Below are positions 6,386 to 12,531 of a DNA stretch of 18,819 bases, in pieces. The position numbers were made by a program, and so were the translations under genes. The notes beneath the pieces were generated by a model. That model did no database searches. It saw only the letters and a list, made by a program, of their open reading frames with translations, and was not told where the DNA came from. Every line of letters begins with the position of its first letter. Position 1 is the first letter of the stretch. This DNA is from an uncultured Solirubrobacteraceae bacterium (GTDB lineage Bacteria > Actinomycetota > Thermoleophilia > Solirubrobacterales > Solirubrobacteraceae), in assembly GCA_955652345.1 (NCBI GenBank), contig CATPBV010000278.1, forward strand, positions 1-18,819. Direction: 5' to 3'.

Positions 6386-7942
6386 ATGCCCCAGCACCAC
6401 CTTGATCGCCTGACATCGACCGACGCCTCGTTCCTTCATCAGGAGGGCCCCGCGTCGCACATGCACATCGGGGGCGTGCTGATCTTCGAGGGCCCGCCGC
6501 CCGGCTTGAGCGAGTACGTCGATCACGTCGCCAGCCGGCTCCACCTGGTCCCGCGCTACCGGCAGAAGCTCGCCATGCCGCCGCTCGAGATGGGCCGCCC
6601 GCTTTGGATCGACGACCCGTCATTCAACCTCGAGTACCACATACGCCACTCGGCGCTGCCCGAGCCGGGCACCGAGGAGCAGCTGTTCCGGATGGTTGCG
6701 CGGATCGCCTCCCAGCAGCTCGACCGCTCGCGGCCGCTGTGGGAGAGCTGGCTGGTGGAAGGGCTGAACGACGACCGCTTCGCGCTGATCTTCAAGACCC
6801 ATCATTCGCTCGTCGACGGTGTTTCAGGTGTCGACCTGGCGACGGTCCTGTTCGACCTCGAGCGGGCTCCGGCTTCCGGGCCCGCCGACATCGAGCCCTG
6901 GCAACCGAAGCCCGAGCCATCCGAGGCGGAGCTGGTCGTTGCCGGTGTTCGGGGGATCGCGAGCACCACCGCCGAGCTCGCCGAGCGGGCGATGATCGCC
7001 GCATCGCAGCCGTCGCGCTCGTTCGAGCTGCTGCGCGACGCGCTCGAGGGCCTCGGGGAGATCGTGTGGGCGGGTCTCAATCCGGCACCGGAGACACCGC
7101 TGAACGTCGAGATCGGTCCTCATCGGCGGTTCGCCATAGTGCGCCAGCAGCTAGCCGACTACAAGCAGATCAAGAACGCGCTCGGCGGCACCGTCAACGA
7201 CGTTGTGCTTGCGGTCGTCTCAGGCGCGCTCGCGCAGTGGCTTCGCTCGCGCGGGGTCCGCACCGAGGGGCTCGAGATGCGTGCGCTCGTGCCGGTGTCG
7301 GTGCGCACCCAGCATGACCGAGGGACACTCGGCAACCGGCTGGCGGCGTTGCGCGGCGTCCTCCCCGTGTACATCGAGGACCCGGTCGCACGGCTTCGCT
7401 TCGTCAGCCGGGAGATGGACGGCCTGAAGGAGTCAAAGCAGGCGGTCGGCGCGGCGACGCTCGCGGCGGTCAACAACCTTGCGCCGCCGACGATCCTCGC
7501 CCAGGCGTCGAGACTCAACTTCTCGACCCGTCTGTTCAACCTGATCGTCACGAACATCCCCGGTCCACAGCTCCCGCTCTACGTCCTCGGTCGCGAGCTC
7601 AGGGACCTGTTCCCGCTGGCGTTCCTTCCGCGCAACCAGGCTCTGTCGGTCGCGATCATGTCCTACAACGGCGGGCTCGACTACGGCCTGCTGGCGGACT
7701 ACGACGCGGTCGAGGACCTCGATCAGCTCGCTGCGGGGATCGATCAGGCGTTGGCCGAGCTGCTCAGCGCTGCCCGCGGGAAGCCGGCCCGGCAGCCGCG
7801 CCCGCGCGCCGCGACGCCAAACGGAGGTCCGGTGCGGCTGCTCCCGCCCGCCGGCGCACGGCCAAAGCGCGGACCAGCGTCAGACATGCGCGCGAGGAGA
7901 ACACGCGACAGCCGGCAGGCTCGCAGACCCCCCGAGCAGTGA
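6386..7942 (+). CDS. Wax ester synthase/diacylglycerol O-acyltransferase (WS/DGAT)
   Basis: A 518-residue acyltransferase that would use acyl-CoA to make triacylglycerol or wax esters. The catalytic HHxxxDG motif is intact (HHSLVDG, 139-145). Other family motifs are RPLWE (116-120), GGTVNDVVLAVVSGAL (about 267-282), LVPVSVR (301-307), GNRL (316-319), VTNIPGP (388-394) and YNGGLDYGL (427-435). The protein begins with the family's usual N-terminus (LDRLTSTDASFLHQE, MHIGGV). Residues about 465-518 form an Arg/Pro/Ala-rich tail not typical of the family. It stands alone; the next gene is 49 bases downstream with its own -10-like element. Lipid storage is the family role, but which acceptor is used cannot be read. 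Confidence 0.93.
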   Translation: MPQHHLDRLTSTDASFLHQEGPASHMHIGGVLIFEGPPPGLSEYVDHVASRLHLVPRYRQKLAMPPLEMGRPLWIDDPSFNLEYHIRHSALPEPGTEEQLFRMVARIASQQLDRSRPLWESWLVEGLNDDRFALIFKTHHSLVDGVSGVDLATVLFDLERAPASGPADIEPWQPKPEPSEAELVVAGVRGIASTTAELAERAMIAASQPSRSFELLRDALEGLGEIVWAGLNPAPETPLNVEIGPHRRFAIVRQQLADYKQIKNALGGTVNDVVLAVVSGALAQWLRSRGVRTEGLEMRALVPVSVRTQHDRGTLGNRLAALRGVLPVYIEDPVARLRFVSREMDGLKESKQAVGAATLAAVNNLAPPTILAQASRLNFSTRLFNLIVTNIPGPQLPLYVLGRELRDLFPLAFLPRNQALSVAIMSYNGGLDYGLLADYDAVEDLDQLAAGIDQALAELLSAARGKPARQPRPRAATPNGGPVRLLPPAGARPKRGPASDMRARRTRDSRQARRPPEQ

Positions 7943-7975
7943 CCCGCGCCCGGCGGCCCGCGCCAGGACGCGCTG

Positions 7976-7981
7976 TAGCGT
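7976..7981 (+). promoter_or_regulatory. Candidate -10 hexamer for the small gene at 7992
   Basis: TAGCGT ends 10 bases before the ATG at 7992 with no clear Shine-Dalgarno sequence. Confidence 0.3.
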
Positions 7982-7991
7982 TGCGCGGGCT

Positions 7992-8204
7992 ATGACCGAC
8001 AACCTGATCCAGCCGGACGAAGTTGCCTACCGGCTACACCTGACGGCAGCGGAGCTGAAGATCGTCCACTCGGCGCTCAAGGCGCTGTCCGACGACCTCG
8101 GCCACGAGGAGCACGACGTCAAGGCCGTCGTCGGATCGGTGCTCGCCAAGCTCCCAGGCGAGCACGAGATCAGGGCGATCGATCTCGATCGCGAGCTTCG
8201 CTGA
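7992..8204 (+). CDS. Small helical protein of unknown function
   Basis: A 70-residue acidic protein, probably all helical: a strand-like MTDNLIQPDEVAYRLHLT, then helices TAAELKIVHSALKALSDDLGHE and EEHDVKAVVGSVLAKLPG, and a charged end. There is no cysteine, signal peptide or membrane segment. Codon use and third-position GC match the neighbours, and a -10-like hexamer sits 10 bases upstream, so it looks like a true gene. Its stop is one base from the stop of the convergent SufT-like gene. I do not recognise a family. Confidence 0.7.
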   Translation: MTDNLIQPDEVAYRLHLTAAELKIVHSALKALSDDLGHEEHDVKAVVGSVLAKLPGEHEIRAIDLDRELR

Positions 8205-8205
8205 G

Positions 8206-8502
8206 TCAGAACCCGAGCGCGAACTTCGCGTCTTCGCTCATCCGCTCGGGCGTCCATGGCGGTGAGAAGGTCATCGTCGGCTGGACGTCCTGGACGCCAT
8301 CGAGCTCGCCTACGAACTCCTCGATCTGCTCGGTGACCTGCGGCCCGATCGGACACCCTGGGCTCGTGAGCGTGTAGGTGACGCGAACCGTGCCGTCCTC
8401 GATCTCGACGTCGTAGATCAGGCCCAGCTCTACGAAGTCCAGCCCGAGCTCTGGGTCGATCACGTCGCGAAGCGCGTCGGTCACCTCGTCTACCGTCAGC
8501 AT
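8206..8502 (-). CDS. MIP18/SufT-family (DUF59) iron-sulfur assembly factor
   Basis: A 98-residue single-domain protein. It shows VTDALRDVIDPELGLDFVELGLIYDVEI, TVRVTYTLTSPGCPIGPQV and VQPTMTFSPPWTPERMSEDAKFALGF, the hallmark order of DUF59/PaaD-like proteins including the DPE motif (17-19), the SPGCP cysteine (C50) and the conserved PPW. Family members help mature Fe-S proteins. No suf genes are in the window, so this copy is away from any suf operon. Clients could include the Fe-S enzymes IspH and GltD encoded in this window, but that is inference. ATG at 8502 lies 7 bases after TACACT, suggesting a leaderless mRNA. Confidence 0.92.
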   Translation of the reverse strand: MLTVDEVTDALRDVIDPELGLDFVELGLIYDVEIEDGTVRVTYTLTSPGCPIGPQVTEQIEEFVGELDGVQDVQPTMTFSPPWTPERMSEDAKFALGF

Positions 8503-8509
8503 TGCCGTC

Positions 8510-8515
8510 AGTGTA
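8510..8515 (-). promoter_or_regulatory. Candidate -10 hexamer for the SufT-like gene
   Basis: Minus-strand TACACT (within CTACACT) ends 7 bases before the ATG; no Shine-Dalgarno sequence. Confidence 0.45.
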
Positions 8516-8533
8516 GAGGGGCCTTGGGGAGTT

Positions 8534-8553
8534 GGGTGAGAGCGCTTTCACCC
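8534..8553. promoter_or_regulatory. 20-base dyad, possible LacI-type operator
   Basis: GGGTGAGAGCGCTTTCACCC is symmetric in 9 of 10 base pairs around a central GC step. The core GAGCGCTTTC resembles LacI-family operators (for example the AGCGCT centre of actinobacterial sugar-regulator sites). It sits between the -10 elements of the divergent SufT-like and STAS genes, so a bound repressor could act on both. No LacI-family gene is in the window. Confidence 0.35.
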
Positions 8554-8578
8554 CTTGCCATTGGGGCGCCCGGTTCGG

Positions 8579-8584
8579 TAGGTT
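8579..8584 (+). promoter_or_regulatory. Candidate -10 hexamer for the STAS gene
   Basis: TAGGTT ends 6 bases before ATC at 8591, the same spacing seen at three other genes in this window (14888, 17825, 17897). Confidence 0.35.
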
Positions 8585-8590
8585 TCGGTA

Positions 8591-8908
8591 ATCGTCGCTT
8601 TCGATGAAACCGCCGCCACACTCCGCTGCTGCGGCGACGAGGACCGGGCAACCCAGGGAATCCGTCGCCGCGCGCTGACGAGGGCGATTCGCGCGCAGAC
8701 AGACGTCGTCGTCGACCTCTCCGAACTGGCATTCGCGGACTCCTCGCTGATGGTCGACCTCGCGGTGTTGGCGCGCCGCCTCCGGGTTCGCGGCCGGGGC
8801 ATCCGGCTCCGCGGAGCACAGCCACAGATCATGACCCTGATCGAGCTCGTCGGGCTCCACCGCCTGCCCGGCGTCCGCCTCGAGGGAGCCTCGCCGGCAC
8901 TCGCATAG
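8591..8908 (+). CDS. STAS-domain protein (anti-sigma antagonist-like), apparent ATC start
   Basis: An open frame ending with TAG at 8906-8908 translates to about 105 residues of STAS type: VAFDETAATLRCCGDEDRA, RRALTRAI, then DVVVDLSELAFADSSLMVDL (core strand and the DSS helix start, where SpoIIAA-like proteins carry the phosphorylated serine), LARRLRVRGRGIRLRG and MTLIELVGLHRL. STAS proteins of this kind act in partner-switching control of sigma factors or as signalling modules. An in-frame TAG at 8579 limits the N-terminus, and no ATG, GTG or TTG precedes the domain. ATC at 8591 is the best candidate: it matches the domain start and the -10 spacing. The alternatives are a recent start-codon loss or a sequencing error (GTA at 8588 could derive from GTG). 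No kinase or sigma gene is adjacent. Confidence 0.65.
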   Translation: MVAFDETAATLRCCGDEDRATQGIRRRALTRAIRAQTDVVVDLSELAFADSSLMVDLAVLARRLRVRGRGIRLRGAQPQIMTLIELVGLHRLPGVRLEGASPALA

Positions 8909-9200
8909 GCGCGCGCTGAGAACGCTCTCGGCGCCGTCAGATCGGGTACCGCGGGCGCCGGAAAGGCATCCAATGAGTGTGCAACGCGGTTGATCGCGGA
9001 CCCGAGTTCCGTTCTCCCGAAAAATAGGGTGCACATCGCGTCAAGCGTCGTAGGATCCGTGACGCGTGCCGCACCAGGCTCCTATGCTGTGCACAACGCA
9101 GCAAGCTCGGCGGGTGGACCAACGATTGACGCGCTAGGCACCCTCCCCGTGCTCATCATTGCCTGCCGTTAGAGCCTTCGAGCGCGAACACGAGGCTCAG
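8909..9200. other. Gene-poor stretch without clear function
   Basis: About 290 bases between the STAS gene and the fxsA promoter. A 60-residue plus-strand frame (8990-9172) has no family resemblance and I do not call it. Three loosely similar segments contain GTGCA followed by ACGC or TCGC (near 8979, 9029 and 9089), but their match is weak. No terminator-like hairpin with a T-run is visible. Confidence 0.4.
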
Positions 9201-9206
9201 TAGGCT
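9201..9206 (+). promoter_or_regulatory. Candidate -10 hexamer for fxsA
   Basis: TAGGCT ends 8 bases before GTG at 9215; no Shine-Dalgarno sequence. It is identical to the hexamer before the WS/DGAT gene. Confidence 0.4.
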
Positions 9207-9214
9207 TCGTCTCA

Positions 9215-9661
9215 GTGCCCTTTTTCCTGCTGCTCATCCTGTGGGCCGCCGCCGAGCTGTTCGTCGCGATCGAGGTGGCGAGCGCGATCGGCGTGCTCGC
9301 GACCGTGCTGCTGCTGATCGCGAGCTGGCCTCTCGGGGCCTGGGCCCTCCGCTCGCAGGGCCGCGCCGTGTGGCGGCGCTTCTCCGACGCCGTCGCATCT
9401 GGCAAACCCCCTGGACGTCAGGCGGTCGATGGGGCACTCGTCCTGATCGGCGGGCTGCTGATGCTGATTCCGGGGTTCATCACCGATGTTCTCGGCGCGT
9501 TCCTGCTGCTGCCGCCGACCCGAGCGCTGACGCGCGGGCTCCTCGTCCGCCACGTGCACAGCCGGCTCGTCGTGAGAGCCACGAGCTTCGGACGCGGCCC
9601 GGTCGCGTATGACGCCGACTCGACTGCGATCGACCTCGATCAGCCGCGACTGCGCTCGTGA
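9215..9661 (+). CDS. fxsA: FxsA-family membrane protein
   Basis: A 148-residue protein with FxsA features. An N-terminal hydrophobic hairpin (LLLILWAAAELFVAIEVASAIGVLATVLLLIASWPLGAW, about 5-43) is followed by RSQGRAVWRR, a second hydrophobic region VDGALVLIGGLLMLIPGFITDVLGAFLLLPPTR (about 71-103) with the conserved PGFITD..G..LLLPP pattern, and a polar tail. FxsA was named for relief of phage T7 F exclusion when overexpressed in E. coli; its normal role is unknown. The GTG start is supported by the upstream TAGGCT. The stop overlaps the next start as GTGA, so the next two genes are likely co-translated. Confidence 0.92.
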   Translation: MPFFLLLILWAAAELFVAIEVASAIGVLATVLLLIASWPLGAWALRSQGRAVWRRFSDAVASGKPPGRQAVDGALVLIGGLLMLIPGFITDVLGAFLLLPPTRALTRGLLVRHVHSRLVVRATSFGRGPVAYDADSTAIDLDQPRLRS

Positions 9662-10407
9662 CGGCAGGCTCGGCCGTGCTGCGCACGTGCGCCTTCTTCG
9701 ACGCGTCGACCTTCGTCTGGGGCGCCGTCTGGGCGCTCGACGCCCCCGGGGAAGCGTTCATTGCGCTCGGATACGGCACGGGCGCGACGACCGTTGAGGC
9801 TGCCCTCGACGGCGCGGGATCGGGCGCTGACTGGGTGCTCACGGGCGACGGGGTGCAGCTGACCCTGTCGGGGGCGTCGGAACCAGCCGTTGCGCGCGAC
9901 GGCGAGCGCGCGGGCTTTGACCAGCTGTGCTCCGTGACCGGCCGCATCGATCTATCGGGCGGTTGGCCGGAAGTGACCTGCACGGGCTACCGGGGCGTTC
10001 GCGACCTCGGCGAGCCGCTCGACCGGTGCGACTCGATCCGGGCGGTGGTGGCCCTGTTCGAGCCCGACGAGGCGATCGCGCTGCTGGCTGTGCGACCTCG
10101 GCGCGCGAAGGGCCACGAGGCGGACGCGATCAACGCCACCCTGTTCGATCCGGAAGGCGCTGTGGTGGTGGACGATCCGCGGCTCTCGACGACATACGCT
10201 GACGATGGCCGGCCCACCCGAGTGACGCTGGAGCTGTGGGTACGAGACGAGCAGGGAGAGGACCGGCTGCGACGTGCCGCGGGCGAGGCTTCTGGAGTGC
10301 ACGCCACCGGCACCATCGGCGACCTCATGGCCCGGGCGGAGCAGTTCGCGTGGCACAGCCGCGGGCGGGACGGATTCGGCGTGTATCTGCTGGCACAGCG
10401 CACGTGA
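9658..10407 (+). CDS. Unknown protein, probably beta-rich
   Basis: A 249-residue protein that I do not recognise. Its GTG start overlaps the fxsA stop (GTGA). Short alternating strands dominate: RTCAFFDASTFVWGAVWALD, EAFIALGYGTG, ADWVLTGDGVQLTLSG, RIDLSGGWPEVTCTGYRG, SIRAVVALFEPDEAIALLAVRPR, RVTLELWVRDE, and an ending GRDGFGVYLLAQRT. The visible symmetry of two similar halves, each about 120 residues, would fit a lipocalin-like or duplicated beta fold, but this is a guess. No signal peptide, membrane segment or catalytic motif is seen. Position between a membrane protein and a HAD hydrolase, with 4-base overlaps on both sides, says it is part of one operon. Confidence 0.8.
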   Translation: MTAGSAVLRTCAFFDASTFVWGAVWALDAPGEAFIALGYGTGATTVEAALDGAGSGADWVLTGDGVQLTLSGASEPAVARDGERAGFDQLCSVTGRIDLSGGWPEVTCTGYRGVRDLGEPLDRCDSIRAVVALFEPDEAIALLAVRPRRAKGHEADAINATLFDPEGAVVVDDPRLSTTYADDGRPTRVTLELWVRDEQGEDRLRRAAGEASGVHATGTIGDLMARAEQFAWHSRGRDGFGVYLLAQRT

Positions 10408-11045
10408 GCACGATCGAGGCGGTCATCAGCGACTTCGGCGGGGTGCTCACCTCGCCTCTGATGCAGTCGTTTGTGGCGCTGCAAGAGTCATCCGGCATCA
10501 CCCCGCAGGCGCTCGGAGGCGCGATGGCGGCGATCGCGGCGCGCGACGGCGCCAATCCATTGTTCGAGCTCGAGACCGGACGACTCAGCGAGGCCGAGTT
10601 TCTGGGCGCGCTCGAGCACGAGCTGACCGCGCAGCTCGGCCACGAGGTCGAGCTCGACCGATTCGGCGAGCTCTACTTCGAGCACCTGCATCCGAACGAG
10701 CCGTTGATCGAGCACATGCGAGAACTGCGCGCCCGCGGCTACAAGCTTGCGATCTGCACGAACAACGTCCGCGAATGGGAGCCGCTGTGGCGAGCCAAGC
10801 TTCCGGTAGACGAGATCTTCCACGTTGTGGTCGACTCGGCGTTCGTGGGCTACCGCAAGCCCGAGCGGCGGATCTATGAGATCACGCTGGAGCGCCTTGA
10901 GGTCGCTCCCGGCGCGGCGCTGTTCATCGACGACTTCGAGATCAACTGCAAGGCGGCCACCGACCTCGGCATGACCGCAGTCTGGTTCCGCTCGAGCGAC
11001 CAGGCGATCGAGGAGATCGAAGCCGCGCTGGCGAACGGAGGCTGA
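10404..11045 (+). CDS. HAD-superfamily hydrolase (HAD-IA type)
   Basis: A 213-residue hydrolase. The motifs are I DFGGVLT (nucleophile Asp10), II ICTNN (Thr119), III GYRKPERRIY (Lys152) and IV FIDDFEINCKAA (Asp176-Asp177). The second Asp of the usual DxD is replaced by Gly, as in epoxide-hydrolase-N-terminal/YihX-like subfamilies, so the preferred chemistry (phosphatase or other) is unclear. A helical cap occupies about 16-100. The GTG start at 10404 overlaps the previous stop as GTGA and sits directly before the first strand; the open frame extends upstream but without homology. The stop is 9 bases from the stop of the convergent gene. Confidence 0.9.
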   Translation: MSTIEAVISDFGGVLTSPLMQSFVALQESSGITPQALGGAMAAIAARDGANPLFELETGRLSEAEFLGALEHELTAQLGHEVELDRFGELYFEHLHPNEPLIEHMRELRARGYKLAICTNNVREWEPLWRAKLPVDEIFHVVVDSAFVGYRKPERRIYEITLERLEVAPGAALFIDDFEINCKAATDLGMTAVWFRSSDQAIEEIEAALANGG

Positions 11046-11054
11046 GCCCGCGCG

Positions 11055-11510
11055 CTAGTTCTCGACGCCGAGGCGGTCCCAGCAGTACAGCTCGAGGCAC
11101 TCGCGGGCGAGCGTCACGCAGCGCTCCTTCGAGAGCCACGGCAGGACCGTGTCGAGCGCCTGCTCCTCGCCGACGCCGGCCTCGAACGCCTCCTCGCCAC
11201 GAAAGCCCGCGGCGATCTTAAGCGCCTCACGGCGGTTCTCGCCGAGCGAGGGGAACACGTTGACGAGGAACTCCTTGTTGGGCACGGGGTGGCCCACCTC
11301 GAGCGAGGCGTGCCAGGCGGCGAGCATCGACAGGTCGTGCTCATCGAGGTCGGCCACCGCCTTGGCGTAGTGGGACTCCAGCTCGGACTCGGGGATCTCG
11401 TCGACCCAGGCGCGCACGACCTCGCCCAGGATCTGGCGCCGTGCCTCGCGCCCGACCGAGTCGGCGATCACGCGGATGGCGTTCTGCGGTTCGATGAAGC
11501 AGAGTGACAT
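11055..11510 (-). CDS. Unknown helical cytoplasmic protein
   Basis: A 151-residue acidic, helix-rich protein with no recognised family. It starts MSLCFIEPQNAIRVIADSVG and contains helices such as REARRQILGEVVRAWVDEIP, LESHYAKAVADLDEHDLSMLAAWHASLE, NRREALKIAAGF and QALDTVLPWLSKERCVTLARECLELYCWDRLG. Three cysteines lie near the C-terminus. ATG at 11510 is chosen because GGAG lies 6 bases upstream; an in-frame ATG 24 codons earlier adds only an Arg-rich stretch. A candidate -10, TACCTT (11549-11544), would give a leader of roughly 27 bases, so this gene looks leadered, unlike many neighbours. Confidence 0.75.
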   Translation of the reverse strand: MSLCFIEPQNAIRVIADSVGREARRQILGEVVRAWVDEIPESELESHYAKAVADLDEHDLSMLAAWHASLEVGHPVPNKEFLVNVFPSLGENRREALKIAAGFRGEEAFEAGVGEEQALDTVLPWLSKERCVTLARECLELYCWDRLGVEN

Positions 11511-11601
11511 TGCGGCTCCGGTGCGTCGACGCGAACGCCGCAGAAGGTAGGCGGTGCCCCGGACGGTAAACGCCCGAGGCACCGCATCAGGATCGGAAGC
11601 G

Positions 11602-12396
11602 TCAGAGCTTGGTGTGTACTGCCCGCGAATACGACACGATGTTCCTACTGTCGGCGCCGAGCGTGGCCCGCACCAGCGCGCTGCCGGACCCGAGGAAGGA
11701 CTCGCGCATCGAGAAGGTGGAGCCCGCGGTGAGGCGCACGCTCGCGATCGTCCTCCAGCCGGTCGCGCCTTTCACCTGGAGGCGGATCCGCGCGCCGGCG
11801 TGCGATGGGGCGACCTTGCCCTTGAACGTCACGGTCTCGCCGGCGCCGGTCTTCTTCGCGGAGACGGTCAGCGACACCACCGCCTTGACCATCTGCACCA
11901 GCGTCAGGCTCTTTAGGGCCAACGCGCTCACGTACCAGGACCGGTTGGTCTTGACGCTCCCCGCGGGGCGGGTGAACGTGTAGTTGCCAGTCGAGTCGGT
12001 CTGCGTCTGCGCCAACGAGTGGAAGGCCTGCTGGCCCGGAAGCTCCTGCCACAGGGTGACCGTGACTCCCGCCGAGGATGCGGTCGCCAGGCGCCCTGTG
12101 ATGTTCACCGATTGGCGGGCCGTGGAGGGATCCCGCGACGAGGCGATCGTGATCCCGGGGCAATTGATGACCGTCGGTACGCAGCAGGGGATGATGTTCG
12201 GCCCGGCCGTCCCCAGGCAGCACGGGATCGCCCTCGGCTGCGCGACGACCGGTACGCAGCATGGCGGCGGCCCGCCCCCGGGACACACAATCGCAGCCCG
12301 CACAGCGGATCGGTGCGCAGCGCTGGCTGACGTGGCGCCAGCACCGATCAGCGCCAGGAGACCGAGTAACAGCAATGCCTGCAATGAGCGGCGCAT
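11602..12396 (-). CDS. Secreted protein with Cys-Cys repeat region and Ig-like domains
   Basis: A 264-residue exported protein. Residues 1-27 are a signal peptide (MRRS, core LQALLLLGLLALIGAGA, cleavage after SASA). Residues 38-79 hold eight cysteines: single C38 and C79 flank three vicinal pairs at 46-47, 59-60 and 71-72, each in a PCC context (PPCCVPV, IPCCLGT, IPCCVPT) spaced 12-13 residues apart. Two beta-sandwich-like domains follow: about 85-170 (SVNITGRLATASSAGVTVTLW, TQTDSTGNYTFTRP) and 175-264 (VVSLTVSAKKTGAGETVTFKGKVAPSHAGARI). These resemble bacterial Ig-like or carboxypeptidase-regulatory repeats. It is probably a cell-surface protein. ATG at 12396 is fixed by AGGAGG five bases upstream. 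Function unknown. Confidence 0.85.
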   Translation of the reverse strand: MRRSLQALLLLGLLALIGAGATSASAAHRSAVRAAIVCPGGGPPPCCVPVVAQPRAIPCCLGTAGPNIIPCCVPTVINCPGITIASSRDPSTARQSVNITGRLATASSAGVTVTLWQELPGQQAFHSLAQTQTDSTGNYTFTRPAGSVKTNRSWYVSALALKSLTLVQMVKAVVSLTVSAKKTGAGETVTFKGKVAPSHAGARIRLQVKGATGWRTIASVRLTAGSTFSMRESFLGSGSALVRATLGADSRNIVSYSRAVHTKL

Positions 12397-12401
12397 CGCA
12401 A

Positions 12402-12407
12402 CCTCCT
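12402..12407 (-). promoter_or_regulatory. Strong Shine-Dalgarno sequence of the Cys-Cys protein
   Basis: Minus-strand AGGAGG lies 5 bases before ATG at 12396. It decides the start against an in-frame ATG 34 codons upstream and contrasts with the leaderless-type starts elsewhere. The remaining spacer to 12531 shows no other clear signal. Confidence 0.8.
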
Positions 12408-12531
12408 GTTTTCGGTACGTCTGAGTCGGTAACCAGGGCGTCGCGCTGAAGTTGCGGCGCGGGCGCCCGCATGGGCCTGCGCGCATCGGCGGTCGCACGT
12501 CGGTCTGCTACCCCGCCCGCCAGGGTTGTAT

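Noticed and set aside
5574..6623. Minus-strand open frame of about 349 codons
   Set aside because: It is antisense to the beta-helix and WS/DGAT genes, with low-complexity translation.
8027..9034. Minus-strand open frame over the SufT-like and STAS genes
   Set aside because: It conflicts with the well-matched DUF59 and STAS frames; no recognisable domain.
8990..9172. Plus-strand 60-residue open frame
   Set aside because: No start signal or domain; composition is not distinctive. Kept only as part of the gene-poor stretch.
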